Assembly: GCF_031348265.1 (NCBI RefSeq)
Contig: NZ_CP133771.1
Coordinates: 248,001 to 312,000, forward strand
Direction of reading: 5' to 3'
DNA: 64,000 nucleotides
DNA from: Streptomyces collinus
GTDB taxonomy: Bacteria > Actinomycetota > Actinomycetes > Streptomycetales > Streptomycetaceae
Numbering within the stretch: position 1 is the stretch's first letter; each line of letters begins with the position of its first letter. The translations under genes and the position numbers were made by a program. A model generated the notes under the pieces. It searched no databases and was not told where the DNA came from. It was given only the letters and a program-made list of their open reading frames with translations. Of this stretch, positions 42,627 to 52,290 are shown in pieces.

Positions 42627-43934
42627 ATGATGCCTCCGGTGAACCCGAGGAATGACACGTCTGCCCGGCCCCGACCGCGCGGGGGAGTCTTCAGCCGACC
42701 GGATTTTCGCCTGCTCTGGGTGGGCGAAACCGTCAGTGGCCTGGGCAACAGCGTCACCGTGGTGGCGTTGCCGTTGATCGCGGTCGTGGGGCTGGACGCC
42801 GGCTCCACCGCCGTCGGCCTGCTCACCGCGGCGGTGTGGCTGCCGTGGCTGCTCGTGGGCCTCCCGGCGGGGGCATGGGTGGACCGGAGGCGCAAACGAC
42901 CACTGATGATCGCGTGTGACCTGACAGCCGCCGCGGCCCTGGTGAGCGTCCCGGCGGCGGCCTGGCTCGACGCGCTGACCTTTCAGCAACTGGTCGTCGT
43001 CGCGTTGGTCTGCGGCACCGCGGCGGTGTGTTTCGACACCGCCTACCACGCGTACATCCGCTTCGTGCTCGACGGCCGCGACCTCCTGGAGGGCAACGCC
43101 AAGTTGCAGGGCAGCGCGGCCGCCACCCAGGTCGCCGGGCCCGGGGTGGCGGGACTCCTCGCCCAGGCACTCGGCGCGGTCACCGCGCTCGTGGCCGACG
43201 CCGTGACGTTCCTGGTCTCCGCTGTCTGCCTGCGGCGGATCGGCGTCGTCGAGCCGGACCGTGATCCCGACGCGGAACGCACCTCTCTCCGGCGGCAGAT
43301 CGCGGAAGGGCTCCGCTTCGTGGGCCGGGACCGGTACCTGCGGCCGATGGTCACGTGGGGCGCCGTGACCAACCTGGCGCTGATGGGCTATCAGGCGGTT
43401 CAGGTCGTGTTCCTGGTCCGCACCGTCGGGCTGAACCCGGGCATGGTCGGGCTGCTGCTCACCAGCGGCAGCGCCGGTGCCATCGTCGGTGCGCTGGTGG
43501 CCACCCGGATCAGCCGGCGGTTCGGCACGGCGCGGGGCCTGCTCCTCCTGCAGCTGACCACGTCGCCGTTCGTGCTGCTGCTGCCGATGACCACGGCGGG
43601 GCCGGGGCTGCTGCTGTTCGCGACGGGGTCCTTCCTCGTGGGGTTCGGCATCTCCGTGGCCAACATCGTGGTCGGCACCTTCCGGCAGACCTACTGCCCA
43701 CCCCATCTGCTCGGCCGGGTCGTGGCAACCGCCATGATGATCAACCACAGCACCATCCCGCTCGGTTCCCTGCTGGGCGGCGTGCTCGGCGATGCCGTCG
43801 GTTACCGGCCGGCCATGTGGATCATGACCGGTGTCGTCGCGCCCTCCTGGCTCATCCTCGTCATGAGCCCGATGCGCAGCATGCGTGATCTTCCGCAGGC
43901 CCGGAAGCCGGAACACGCGCACGTCAAGGGCTGA
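42627..43934 (+). CDS. MFS transporter (EntS/MFS_3-like)
   Basis: This protein of about 435 residues has twelve predicted helices. The N-terminal half has FRLLWVGETVSGLGNSVTVVALPLIAV and AGAWVDRRRKRPLM (MFS motif A, GxxxDRxxRR), and the second half RISRRFGTARGLLLLQ. It resembles drug or siderophore exporters of the enterobactin-exporter type. Start choice is uncertain; ATG at 42606, 42627 or 42630 are in frame, none with a good ribosome site, so translation may be leaderless. No metal-linked box is seen upstream. Confidence 0.88.
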   Translation: MMPPVNPRNDTSARPRPRGGVFSRPDFRLLWVGETVSGLGNSVTVVALPLIAVVGLDAGSTAVGLLTAAVWLPWLLVGLPAGAWVDRRRKRPLMIACDLTAAAALVSVPAAAWLDALTFQQLVVVALVCGTAAVCFDTAYHAYIRFVLDGRDLLEGNAKLQGSAAATQVAGPGVAGLLAQALGAVTALVADAVTFLVSAVCLRRIGVVEPDRDPDAERTSLRRQIAEGLRFVGRDRYLRPMVTWGAVTNLALMGYQAVQVVFLVRTVGLNPGMVGLLLTSGSAGAIVGALVATRISRRFGTARGLLLLQLTTSPFVLLLPMTTAGPGLLLFATGSFLVGFGISVANIVVGTFRQTYCPPHLLGRVVATAMMINHSTIPLGSLLGGVLGDAVGYRPAMWIMTGVVAPSWLILVMSPMRSMRDLPQARKPEHAHVKG

Positions 43935-44019
43935 TTCCGTTGCAGGAGGCTCCTGTGCACGAGGCTCCCGGCCAGGAATCCGATGGTCCGTTGACCACCC
44001 CACCGCACATCCTGCTCGT

Positions 44020-44883
44020 ATGCGCTTCTCCATCAACATCCCCAACTTCGGGGACTTCGCGGACCCGCGGAACGTCGCGAAAGTCGCTGCTGCGGCCGAA
44101 CAGGCCGGCTGGGACGGGCTCTTCGTCTGGGACCATGTGCTGCACCGCCATCACCAGGGGCGTCCTTTCGGGGACCCCTGGATGCTGTTGACGGCGGCCG
44201 CACTGGCGACCTCACGCATTCGGCTGGGCACCCTGCTGACGCCGGTCCCCCGTTACCGTCCGCAGCAACTCGCCCGCCAGGTCGCCACCCTGGACCACCT
44301 CAGCTGCGACCGGGTGACCTTCGCCGCGGGTCTGGGCGGTCCGGTCGAGGACGAGTACCGCAGTTTCGGCGACACCGCAGACCCGCGTCTGCTCGCCGAA
44401 CGCCTGGACGAGGGGCTGGAGTTGCTGCGGAGCTTCTGGACCGGCCGGCCCGTGAACCACCACGGCCGGCACTACCAGGCCGAGAACGTGACGCTGCTGC
44501 CCGCCACCGTGCAGCAGCCAGGCCCACCCGTGTGGATCGGCGGATTCTGGCCACGCCGCCCGCCCATGCGGCGGGCAGCCCGCTGGGACGGCGCGGTACC
44601 GCTCTTCGAGACGGCCCGGCACGGTCACGTACCTGATGTGGCCGAAGTACGGGAACTGGCCGGATACCTGCGCGCGCACCGGCAGGCCGGCTGCGAGCGC
44701 CCCTTCGAGTTGGTCCTGGGCGGCGCCACACCCCCGGACGCGGCCAAGGCCAGGGACGTCATCGGTCCCCTGCGCGACGCGGGTGCCACCTGGTGGGACG
44801 AGCGGCAGATCCAGACCGGCCCCGACCTTGACCGCCTGCCGCCGGTGCTGCGCCGCACGGAGGCCGGCCCACCGGTCCTCTAG
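44020..44883 (+). CDS. Luciferase-like (LLM) flavin monooxygenase
   Basis: This 287-residue TIM-barrel protein starts MRFSINIPNFGDFADP and has WDGLFVWDHVLH, SRIRLGTLLTPVPRYRP, LARQVATLDHLSCDRVTFAAGLG and WIGGFWPRRP, typical of F420- or FMN-dependent luciferase-like enzymes. ATG at 44020; no strong ribosome site. It follows the MFS gene by 85 bases. Substrate unknown. Confidence 0.88.
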   Translation: MRFSINIPNFGDFADPRNVAKVAAAAEQAGWDGLFVWDHVLHRHHQGRPFGDPWMLLTAAALATSRIRLGTLLTPVPRYRPQQLARQVATLDHLSCDRVTFAAGLGGPVEDEYRSFGDTADPRLLAERLDEGLELLRSFWTGRPVNHHGRHYQAENVTLLPATVQQPGPPVWIGGFWPRRPPMRRAARWDGAVPLFETARHGHVPDVAEVRELAGYLRAHRQAGCERPFELVLGGATPPDAAKARDVIGPLRDAGATWWDERQIQTGPDLDRLPPVLRRTEAGPPVL

Positions 44884-44907
44884 GTGCCCCTGGCCGGCCT
44901 CGCGGCC

Positions 44908-45540
44908 TCAGTCACCGAGCGCGAGAGCCAGCACCTTTCGCAAGTCCTCCGGCTCGCGATAGTGCACTCCCGTCATGCCCAGCGCGACAGCGGCCTCGAT
45001 GTTCTCCAGGCGGTCGTCGACGAAAAGGCATCGCTCGACGGCGGTCTGCGCTCGCCCGGCGGCGATCTCGTAGATCTCGCGGTCGGGCTTGGCCACTCCG
45101 ACCCGGGCACTGCTGACGACATGGTGTGCGAGGTCGGACAGTCCCAGGGATGCGAGGTCGCTCTCCAACTCCAGGGTCGCGTTGGTCACCAGGACGAGCG
45201 GCATGTGCTGCCGTATCCGGCGAAGCATCGTGACCACTTCGTCGTCAGCCCGGAAAGGCGCCTCGGCCAGTGCCGTTCCGAGCTCACGGGCCTGAGGCTC
45301 CGAGACCTCACCGACGAGACCCCGCACGATGGTCTCGACCCACTCCTCCTTGCCGATCTTTCCCAGGAGCAGCGGCAGGTCCGTCTCCGGCGCGTAGGCC
45401 ACCTTCGTGGTGGCCCCTTCGGCCAGTCCGGCCAGCTGTTCCAGTCTCGCCAGTCGAGTCAGGTCATAGAACCGGATCACGTTGTCGAGGTCGCACAGCA
45501 CCGCGTCGAACGGCCTGCCAGAGGTGTTGATCAGTGTCAT
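44908..45540 (-). CDS. HAD-superfamily hydrolase
   Basis: This 210-residue protein has all HAD motifs: CDLDN (nucleophile Asp17, Asp19), LVTNATLE (motif II), KPDREIY (motif III Lys) and FVDDRLEN (motif IV). A cap of about 60 residues is inserted after motif I, as in class I haloacid dehalogenase-type phosphatases. Substrate not predictable. It converges with the luciferase-like gene 24 bases away. Confidence 0.9.
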   Translation of the reverse strand: MTLINTSGRPFDAVLCDLDNVIRFYDLTRLARLEQLAGLAEGATTKVAYAPETDLPLLLGKIGKEEWVETIVRGLVGEVSEPQARELGTALAEAPFRADDEVVTMLRRIRQHMPLVLVTNATLELESDLASLGLSDLAHHVVSSARVGVAKPDREIYEIAAGRAQTAVERCLFVDDRLENIEAAVALGMTGVHYREPEDLRKVLALALGD

Positions 45541-45580
45541 GCCCCTTGAATAGCACGGGAGTTCTCACCGGCCCGCCGGC

Positions 45581-46414
45581 TCAGCGGAACCTGTGGACGT
45601 TCTCCGCGGCCCACTGCCGGAACGGCCTGGCCGGGGAACCGGTGACCCGCGAGACCGTGTCGCGCACTGCCAGCAGTTCGTCATTGACGTCTCCGCCCGT
45701 GACGTCGAGCACCGCATCCGCGGCCTCCTCCCCGAAGACGGCGGCCATGGGGGCACGAGCCTCCTGCCGGCCGATCTCGATGAACGGGACATCCCGCCCG
45801 AGCTCTGCCGCGATGGCCTGGACCTGCTGCCGGGCGGTCACCGGCTCGGGACCGGTCAGGGCGTACGTCCGCCCCCGGTGGCCCGGTCCGGTCAGTGCGG
45901 CCCGCGCCACCGAGGCGATGTCCGCGGGGTGGATCGTGGGCAGTCCGGTGTCCGCGTACGGCGCGCGGACCGCCACCCCGTCGCGAATCGGCCCGGCCCA
46001 CATCAGGGCGTTGGAGGCGAACTGTGTCGGCCGCAGGACCGTCCAGTCCATGCCGCTGTCCTTGAGCAGCCCTTCGACCGTCAGGTTCTCATCGGCGGGG
46101 CCCAGGTGCGGATGCGTCTGGACGGTGATGGACGACACCAGCACCACGTGCTCCACACCCGCGCGCCGGGCTGCCGCGAGGATGTCCGCGTCCGGGCCGG
46201 TACGCGACGGCAGGAACAGCGAGCGCACCCCGTCCAGGGCGGGCTCCAACGTCTGCGCCACCGCGAAGTCCCCCTCCACCGCCTCGACTTCCTCGGGAAA
46301 CGCAGCCCGTGAGGCGTCACGGGTCAACGCTCTCACCGGCCCGGCACCGCATGCGTGCAACTCCCGCAGCAGCGCACTGCCGATATTCCCGGTGGCTCCG
46401 GTCACGAGGATCAT
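45581..46414 (-). CDS. NmrA-like NAD(P)-binding reductase
   Basis: This 277-residue atypical SDR has the N-terminal GATGNIG dinucleotide motif (6-12), VEAVEGDFAVAQTL, HVVLVSSITVQTHPHLGPADE and SGMDWTVLRPTQFASN, the NmrA pattern. Such proteins are NAD(P)H-dependent quinone reductases or redox sensors. The catalytic Tyr-Lys of classical SDRs is absent, as usual for this group. ATG start; no operon partner on the same strand except the HAD gene 40 bases downstream. Confidence 0.87.
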   Translation of the reverse strand: MILVTGATGNIGSALLRELHACGAGPVRALTRDASRAAFPEEVEAVEGDFAVAQTLEPALDGVRSLFLPSRTGPDADILAAARRAGVEHVVLVSSITVQTHPHLGPADENLTVEGLLKDSGMDWTVLRPTQFASNALMWAGPIRDGVAVRAPYADTGLPTIHPADIASVARAALTGPGHRGRTYALTGPEPVTARQQVQAIAAELGRDVPFIEIGRQEARAPMAAVFGEEAADAVLDVTGGDVNDELLAVRDTVSRVTGSPARPFRQWAAENVHRFR

Positions 46415-46639
46415 GAGCGTGTTCTCCCGCCGTCAGAGATCAACTTCGGGACACGCTAGAAGCTCAATCGGACTTCAGGTCAAGGAGGAGTGTCCGGCAG
46501 GGATCCCACCGCACGGCAGCTCATTCGGCCCCCACCCTGCCGGGGTCCGACATAGATTGATCGGGAAAAGTCGAAGACACCAGCGCCCCGAGCGCCGCCA
46601 CCTCACCGACGACCGCGCCCACCGTCTGGAGAACCCGGC

Positions 46640-47467
46640 ATGACCTGGACCCAGCGCACCGTGGTACGCGAGGGCGTCCGCATCTCCTGCCGCGACTGGG
46701 GTGGATCGGGGTCCCCGGTCGTGCTGCTGCACGGGCTGGCCGGCCACGCGGGCGAATGGGACGGCCTCGCCAGGGACCTCGGCCCCCGCTACCGGATCGT
46801 CGCCGTCGACCAGCGCGGGCACGGCGCGAGCGAACGCCGGCCGCGCGATGTCTCCCGCGCCGCGTACGTCGCCGACGCCGTCGCCGTCATCGCGCAACTC
46901 GGCCTGCACCGGCCGGTGCTGGCAGGTCAGTCACTGGGCGGGCACACCGCCCTGCTCACCGCCTCGGCGCACCCCGGTCTGCTGCGTGGGCTCGTCCTCG
47001 TCGAGGCGGGCCCGGGCCGCGCCGATCCGAACGTGCCGGCCGAGATCGGCGCGATGCTCGACGCGTGGCCGACGCCGTTCCCCTCGCGCCGCGCCGCCGT
47101 GGAGTTCTTCGGCGGCGGTGCGGTCGGCGAAGGCTGGGCGGGCGGGCTGGAGGAGCGCGACGGGGGCTGGTGGCCGCGCTTCGACCGTGACGTGATGGTC
47201 GCAGCGCTGACCGAGAACGCCCGGCGTTCCTTCTGGGACGAGTGGGCGAGCATCACGTGCCCGGCGCTGGTCGTCCTGGGCCAGTCCGGCATCGTCCCCG
47301 CGCAAGAGACGGAGGCCATGCTGCAACAGCGCCCGGAGACAGTGGCCTTGAGCGTCCCCGGGGCGGGGCACGACGTACACCTGGAGCGCCCCGAGGTCCT
47401 GCATCAGGTGCTCCGGGAGTTCCTCGGACAGGTCGAGGGCGAGCGGCGGTTGCCGCCGGACGAGTAG
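46640..47467 (+). CDS. Alpha/beta hydrolase
   Basis: This 275-residue protein has the oxyanion LLHGLAGHAGEWDGLA, VAVDQRGHGASE, nucleophile GQSLGG (Ser98), a probable Asp in VLGQSGIVPAQ region and catalytic His in GAGHDVHLERPE. These give a complete triad of the hydrolase_6 family. Substrate is unknown. ATG at 46640 without a strong ribosome site. Confidence 0.9.
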   Translation: MTWTQRTVVREGVRISCRDWGGSGSPVVLLHGLAGHAGEWDGLARDLGPRYRIVAVDQRGHGASERRPRDVSRAAYVADAVAVIAQLGLHRPVLAGQSLGGHTALLTASAHPGLLRGLVLVEAGPGRADPNVPAEIGAMLDAWPTPFPSRRAAVEFFGGGAVGEGWAGGLEERDGGWWPRFDRDVMVAALTENARRSFWDEWASITCPALVVLGQSGIVPAQETEAMLQQRPETVALSVPGAGHDVHLERPEVLHQVLREFLGQVEGERRLPPDE

Positions 47468-47499
47468 GCCTGTCCTCCGCCCCGGAAGGCCGGAGCGCG

Positions 47500-47988
47500 T
47501 TACCCGCGGGCCCCCGGGAAGAAGTCGGCGCCCTGCACGTACGCCATCGCCTCGGTCCACTTCGGGTCGCGGAGGCGGCGTTCCATCTCCTCCGGGCTGA
47601 CGTCCTCCACCCGCGTCTGGAGCCACCACAGGTTGCCCAGCGGGTCGCGTACCCGCCCGATTCGGTCGCCGAAGAAGAGGTGCGTCACCTCGGTCACCGA
47701 CGTGCCGCCGGCCGCTACGGCCCTGCGGTGCGCGGCGTCGGCGTCCTCGACGTAGAGGCGCAGGAAGGCGGGCGTCGGCGGCCAGTCCGGCGGTGCGTCG
47801 AAGGGCATGACGATCGAGTCGCCGATCCGCACCTCCGCGTGCCCGATGCGGCCGTCCTCCCCGACGACCCGCGCGATCTCCTCCGCGCCGAACGCCTCCT
47901 TCAGATAGTCGATCAGCCCGGCCGTGTCGCGCGAGATGATCCAGGGCGTGACGGTGTGGTAGCCGTCCGGGATCGGTTGTACGGTCAT
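47500..47988 (-). CDS. PhnB/VOC-fold protein
   Basis: This 162-residue protein shows GYHTVTPWIISRDTAGLIDYLKEAFGAEE and GRIGHAEVRIGDSIVMPFD, FFGDRIGRVRDPLGNLWWLQT, the PhnB-like glyoxalase pattern. In this branch metal ligands are often incomplete. It converges with the hydrolase gene. Function is uncharacterised beyond the fold. Confidence 0.88.
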   Translation of the reverse strand: MTVQPIPDGYHTVTPWIISRDTAGLIDYLKEAFGAEEIARVVGEDGRIGHAEVRIGDSIVMPFDAPPDWPPTPAFLRLYVEDADAAHRRAVAAGGTSVTEVTHLFFGDRIGRVRDPLGNLWWLQTRVEDVSPEEMERRLRDPKWTEAMAYVQGADFFPGARG

Positions 47989-48104
47989 CCGCTGTCCTCC
48001 CGAGTGTGGGCTGCTCCTCCGAAGTTACGGGCGCTGTAGGCCAGATCCTGTCCTAGAGGCCCCGAAGGAGACGATGTGCGGAACACGGGCGCAGTGGCGG
48101 CGCC

Positions 48105-50531
48105 TCAGTCGGCGGGAAGTGCCTGCTCCGCCCAGATGATCTTGCCGTTGGGTATCTGACGGGTGCCCCAGCCCTGGGTGAGCTGGGCGACGAGCAGCAG
48201 CCCGCGTCCGCCTTCGTCGAAGGTGCGGGCCCGGCGCAGGTGGGGCGCGGTCGTGCTGCCGTCGGAGACTTCGCAGACGAGGGTGCGGTCGTAGATCAGT
48301 CTGAGTTCGACGGGAGGGCGGCCGTACCGGATGGCGTTGGTCACCAGTTCGCTGACGACCAGCTCGGTGACGAACGCTGCCTCGTCCAGGCCCCACTCGG
48401 ACAGTTGCCGGCAGGCGGCTTTGCGCATCTCGGCCACCGCGGCGGGGTCCGGCGGCACCGGCCAGGTCGCCACGTGGGACGCGTCGAGGGCTCGCGTCCT
48501 CGCCACGAGGAGCGCCACGTCGTCGGAGGGGCGGTCCGCGAGGAGGGTGCTCAGCAGGTCGTCACAGGTGGCCTCCAGGTCATGTGCCGGCCGCCCCAGC
48601 ACCTCGCGCATGGCGGCGATCCCCTCGTCGATGTCACGGACGCGGTTCTCCACGAGCCCGTCCGTGTAGAGGACGAGAAGGCTGCCCTCGGCGAGCTCCA
48701 GCTCGGTCGACTCGAAGGGCAGGCCGCCCAGGCCGAGAGGTGGCCCTGCCGGGACTCCGAGGAACTCGACGGTGCCGTCGGGGGTCACGAGGGCGGGCAC
48801 GGGGTGGCCGGCCCGAGCGACGGTGCAGTGCCGGGAGACCGGGTCGTAGACGGCGTACAGACAGGTGGCGCCGATGTCGCCGTCGAGCGGTGCCGTGGCG
48901 TCGCCCCCGCCGGCCAGGCGGTTGACCAGGTCGTCGAGGTGGGTCAGCAACTCGTCGGGAGGCAGGTCGACATCCGCCAGTGTGCGTACGGCGGTGCGCA
49001 GCCGCCCCATGGTCGCCGAGGCCTGGATGCCGTGGCCCACGACGTCACCGACGACCAGGGCGACCCGGGCACCGGAGAGCGGTATGACGTCGAACCAGTC
49101 GCCGCCGACACCGGCCCGGGCGCTGGCGGGCAGGTAGCGGGAGGCGATGTCCAGGGCCGCCTGCTCGGGGAGTTGTTGGGGCAGCAGGCTGTTCTGCAAG
49201 GTGAGGGAGGTGTCCCGCTCGCGGGTGTAGCGCCGGGCGTTGTCGATGCACACGGCGGCGCGGGCGGTGATCTCCTGGCCCAGCAGCAGGTCGTCCTGCT
49301 CGAAGCGCTGGGGCCGCCGGTGGCGGGAGAAGGTGGCCACTCCCAGGGTGAGGCCACGTGCGCGCATGGGTACCGCCAGGACCGAGTGGAATCCGAACTG
49401 CCGCATGCGTGCCGCTCGTTGCGGGGCCGTCCGGTCCAGGTCCGCCAGTGCGGCGGGTGTGATGTGCTCGATGACCGGCCGCCCTTCCGCCAGAGAGCGG
49501 GCCGCCGTGGAACGCTCCGGGTAGTTCGCCACCGTCCCGTGCGGCACCACGGCTTCGGGGCAGCCCTCCAGGACCGACTGGGAGGCGACCCGGCGCATCT
49601 TCACCGGACCGTGCGGAGGACCCTGTGGCGGGTCCTCGCCCCCTTCGATCGACGGCAGGAGATCGACCGTGACGAAGTCCGCGAACCGGGGGACGGCCAC
49701 GTCGGCGAGTTCCTGGGCGGTACGGGGCAGGTCCAGAGTGCTGCCGATGCGCCGGCTGGCGTCGTCGACCAGGACCAGCCTTTGCCGTGCGAGGTACTGC
49801 TCCGTCACGTCGTGCGCCGACAGCAGGACGCCTTCGAGCAGCCCGCCGGAGTCGCGCACGGGCACCAGGGAGACCGACCACACGCTCTCCCGCTCATGGC
49901 CGGCGAGGTGCAGCGCGGCTCCGAGCTCCTGGGGGCGACCGGTCCGCAGCGCGGCGCGCATGACCTCCTCGGTCCGCTCGCTCTCCGGGTCGAGGACGAT
50001 CTCCGTCACCCGAAGACCGCGCATCTCCGCCTCGGACAAGCCCATCACACGTTCCATGTCCCCGTTCGCCCAGCGCAACCGCAGTCCGGTGTCGTACAGG
50101 GCCATGGTGTAGGGAGCCTGCGCGAAGCTGCGCCGCACGAACGCGTCGTCCTGCGGCGTAGCCGCCGGCCGGGTCACCGGGGACACCAGGAGCCAGTCGT
50201 CTTCTCCGTCGCTCTCCCGGTGATGGGCCAGCAGTCCGACCGTGAGCCGGTGGCCGTCCCGGTGCAGCAGCGTGGCCGTGCCGCTCCACCTCCGCAGGCC
50301 GGTCAGCGCGTCCGCTAGGTGAGGGTGAGCGGTGTCCGAGAGAAGCCGGGCCCCGCTCCTGCCGATCACTTCCGGGGCCCGGTATCCGAGCAGCCTTCGG
50401 GCCCCTTCGTTCCACGCGGTCACGACTCCGTGACCATCGACGACGGCCCTGGCCGTGGCCGCCTCGTCGACCCGTTCCCGCGACCCGCCGCCCGACGGGC
50501 CCCCGTCCCGGGCGGACGCGGATCCGATCAT
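48105..50531 (-). CDS. PAS-PAS-GAF-PP2C-HATPase signalling phosphatase (SpoIIE type)
   Basis: This protein of about 808 residues has two PAS domains (about 25-125 and 140-265), a GAF domain (about 285-435), a SpoIIE/PP2C phosphatase (LLPQQLPEQAALDIASRYLPA, GGDWFDVIPL, VGDVVGHGIQA, LVLYTDGLVE, SDDVALLVAR) and a C-terminal HATPase_c anti-sigma kinase-like domain (ELVVSELVTNAIRYG, VSDGSTTAPHLRRA, GRGLLLVAQL). It likely regulates an anti-sigma/anti-anti-sigma partner switch in response to light, redox or small ligands. ATG at 50531 behind GATGAGG is preferred; a TTG-led extension to 50630 is possible. Confidence 0.9.
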   Translation of the reverse strand: MIGSASARDGGPSGGGSRERVDEAATARAVVDGHGVVTAWNEGARRLLGYRAPEVIGRSGARLLSDTAHPHLADALTGLRRWSGTATLLHRDGHRLTVGLLAHHRESDGEDDWLLVSPVTRPAATPQDDAFVRRSFAQAPYTMALYDTGLRLRWANGDMERVMGLSEAEMRGLRVTEIVLDPESERTEEVMRAALRTGRPQELGAALHLAGHERESVWSVSLVPVRDSGGLLEGVLLSAHDVTEQYLARQRLVLVDDASRRIGSTLDLPRTAQELADVAVPRFADFVTVDLLPSIEGGEDPPQGPPHGPVKMRRVASQSVLEGCPEAVVPHGTVANYPERSTAARSLAEGRPVIEHITPAALADLDRTAPQRAARMRQFGFHSVLAVPMRARGLTLGVATFSRHRRPQRFEQDDLLLGQEITARAAVCIDNARRYTRERDTSLTLQNSLLPQQLPEQAALDIASRYLPASARAGVGGDWFDVIPLSGARVALVVGDVVGHGIQASATMGRLRTAVRTLADVDLPPDELLTHLDDLVNRLAGGGDATAPLDGDIGATCLYAVYDPVSRHCTVARAGHPVPALVTPDGTVEFLGVPAGPPLGLGGLPFESTELELAEGSLLVLYTDGLVENRVRDIDEGIAAMREVLGRPAHDLEATCDDLLSTLLADRPSDDVALLVARTRALDASHVATWPVPPDPAAVAEMRKAACRQLSEWGLDEAAFVTELVVSELVTNAIRYGRPPVELRLIYDRTLVCEVSDGSTTAPHLRRARTFDEGGRGLLLVAQLTQGWGTRQIPNGKIIWAEQALPAD

Positions 50532-50653
50532 GACCTCATCCCGCCTCACTACCGCCTGGGGCCGTCTGCCGGGGAGCGGACTGAACCCGAGGTGCGCCGC
50601 ACCTTCACTTTTTACGACACTAGACATCAAGAGTGACAGATGTGCGCGAACAG

Positions 50654-50713
50654 GTCCTCATGGCAGGATGGCGGTCCTCGTGACAGGCCGGCGGTCCTCA
50701 TGGCAGGGCGGCG
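50654..50713. repeat. Three 20-bp tandem repeats upstream of aldehyde dehydrogenase
   Basis: Three contiguous 20-base units (50654-50673, 50674-50693, 50694-50713) share GTCCTC-TG-CAGG--GGCG with three to five differences between copies. They end 30 bases before the aldehyde dehydrogenase ATG and just after the divergent phosphatase promoter region, and could be repeated regulator sites. Confidence 0.8.
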
Positions 50714-50742
50714 GCACCGGTCCCGGACGGAGGGTGGCACTC

Positions 50743-52203
50743 ATGGCTGTCATCGGCGAGGGGTGGCCGGACCGGGCCGAGTGGGCCGGAAGGATCTTCA
50801 GCGCGGGCTGGCGCGAGTCCGACGGCGGCACCCGCCCGGTGATCGAACCGGCCACCGGGGACACGCTGGCCGACGTCGGCATCGCGTCGCCCACGGACGT
50901 CGCCCGGGCGGGCGTACGGGCCGCCGCGGCCGCCGGGGAGTGGGCCGCGGCTGCTCCCTCTGATCGTGTAGCGGTGCTGCTGAGGGCGTCCGGCGTCTTG
51001 CGGGACCGCAGCGACACCTTCCGCGAGTGGATCGTCCGGGAGTCGGCCGGCGTCCCCGCGAAGGGCGACTACGAGATCGCCGCCGCCCTCGCCCAGCTGG
51101 CCCACGCCGTCGGACTCGCCTCGCTGCCTCGGGGTGAGGTCCTGGCCCCGCAGACCCCCGGTGGCACGAGCCTGGCGTGGCGGGTGCCGCTCGGCGTCGT
51201 CGGTGTCATCAATCCCTGGAACGCTCCGCTCCTGTTCGCCGTGCGCGCGCTGGCACCCGCGCTCGCGCTGGGCAACACCGTGCTGCTCAAGCCCGACCCG
51301 CTCACGCCGGTGTCCGGGGGCGTCCTCGTCGCCCGGCTTTTCGAGGACGCCGGCCTGCCCGACGGGGTGCTGCACGTCCTGCCCGGCGGCGCCGATACCG
51401 GGCAGGCGGTCGCGGCGGACCCCCACGTCGCCATGATCGCGTTCACCGGCTCCACCGCGGCCGGGCGCGCCGTGGCCCGTGTGGCGGGTGAGGGCCTGAA
51501 ACGGGTCCTGCTCGAACTCGGCGGCAAGAACTCGCTCGTCGTGCTCGAGGACGCGGACGTGGAGGCGGCCGCCCTCGCCGGAGCGGTGAGCACCTTCGGC
51601 TACCAGGGGCAGGCCTGCGTAGCCGCCGGCCGCCATCTGGTCCACACCGACCTGGTCGAGGCGTACACCGACGCGCTGGTCCGGCACGCGCTGGCCATGC
51701 GCGTCGGCGACCCCCGCGAGGAGGGTGTCGGCATCGGGCCGGTCATCAGCGTGGGGCAGGCCACCAGGGTCGAGCGCATCGTCGACGAGAGCGTGGCGGC
51801 CGGGGCGCGGGTGCTCACGGGCGGCCGACGCGAGGGACTGTTCTACCCGCCCACGGTCCTGGACCGCGTCGACCGGGCCATGCCCGCGTACACGGAGGAG
51901 ATCTTCGGTCCCGTCGCACCTGTCCTGCCCTTCCGCAGCGAAGCGGAGGCCGTCGAGATCGCCAACGACACCGCGTACGGCCTTGCGGCCGCCGTGCACT
52001 CCGGTTCCGTACCGAGGGCGACTGCTGTCGCCGGGCAGTTGCGCACCGGCATGGTGCACATCAACGACGTGTGCGCCAAGGACGCGGCGAACGCCCCCTT
52101 CGGAGGCATGGGCGTCTCCGGCAACGGCTCCCGCATCGGCGGCACGGCCAGCCTGGAGCAGTTCACCCAGTGGCGCTGGATGACGGCACCGGGACCGTCA
52201 TGA
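50743..52203 (+). CDS. Aldehyde dehydrogenase (benzaldehyde-type)
   Basis: This 486-residue NAD(P)-dependent enzyme has GVVGVINPWNAPLL, KPDPLTPVSGG, AFTGSTAAGRAVA, LLELGGKNSLVVL (catalytic Glu), GYQGQACVAAGR (nucleophile Cys), EEIFGPVAPVLPF and PFGGMGVSGNGSRIGG. ATG at 50743 with GGAGG nine bases upstream is preferred over GTG at 50734. It probably oxidises an aromatic or aliphatic aldehyde. Directly downstream on the same strand lies a universal stress protein. Confidence 0.92.
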   Translation: MAVIGEGWPDRAEWAGRIFSAGWRESDGGTRPVIEPATGDTLADVGIASPTDVARAGVRAAAAAGEWAAAAPSDRVAVLLRASGVLRDRSDTFREWIVRESAGVPAKGDYEIAAALAQLAHAVGLASLPRGEVLAPQTPGGTSLAWRVPLGVVGVINPWNAPLLFAVRALAPALALGNTVLLKPDPLTPVSGGVLVARLFEDAGLPDGVLHVLPGGADTGQAVAADPHVAMIAFTGSTAAGRAVARVAGEGLKRVLLELGGKNSLVVLEDADVEAAALAGAVSTFGYQGQACVAAGRHLVHTDLVEAYTDALVRHALAMRVGDPREEGVGIGPVISVGQATRVERIVDESVAAGARVLTGGRREGLFYPPTVLDRVDRAMPAYTEEIFGPVAPVLPFRSEAEAVEIANDTAYGLAAAVHSGSVPRATAVAGQLRTGMVHINDVCAKDAANAPFGGMGVSGNGSRIGGTASLEQFTQWRWMTAPGPS

Positions 52204-52290
52204 CACCGGGCGCGCTCCGCCACGCGGCATGTCCACAGGCCGCCTGCGCGGCAAGGGTCCGGGGTCCCTCCCTGAGGAAGGAGTGCCGCC

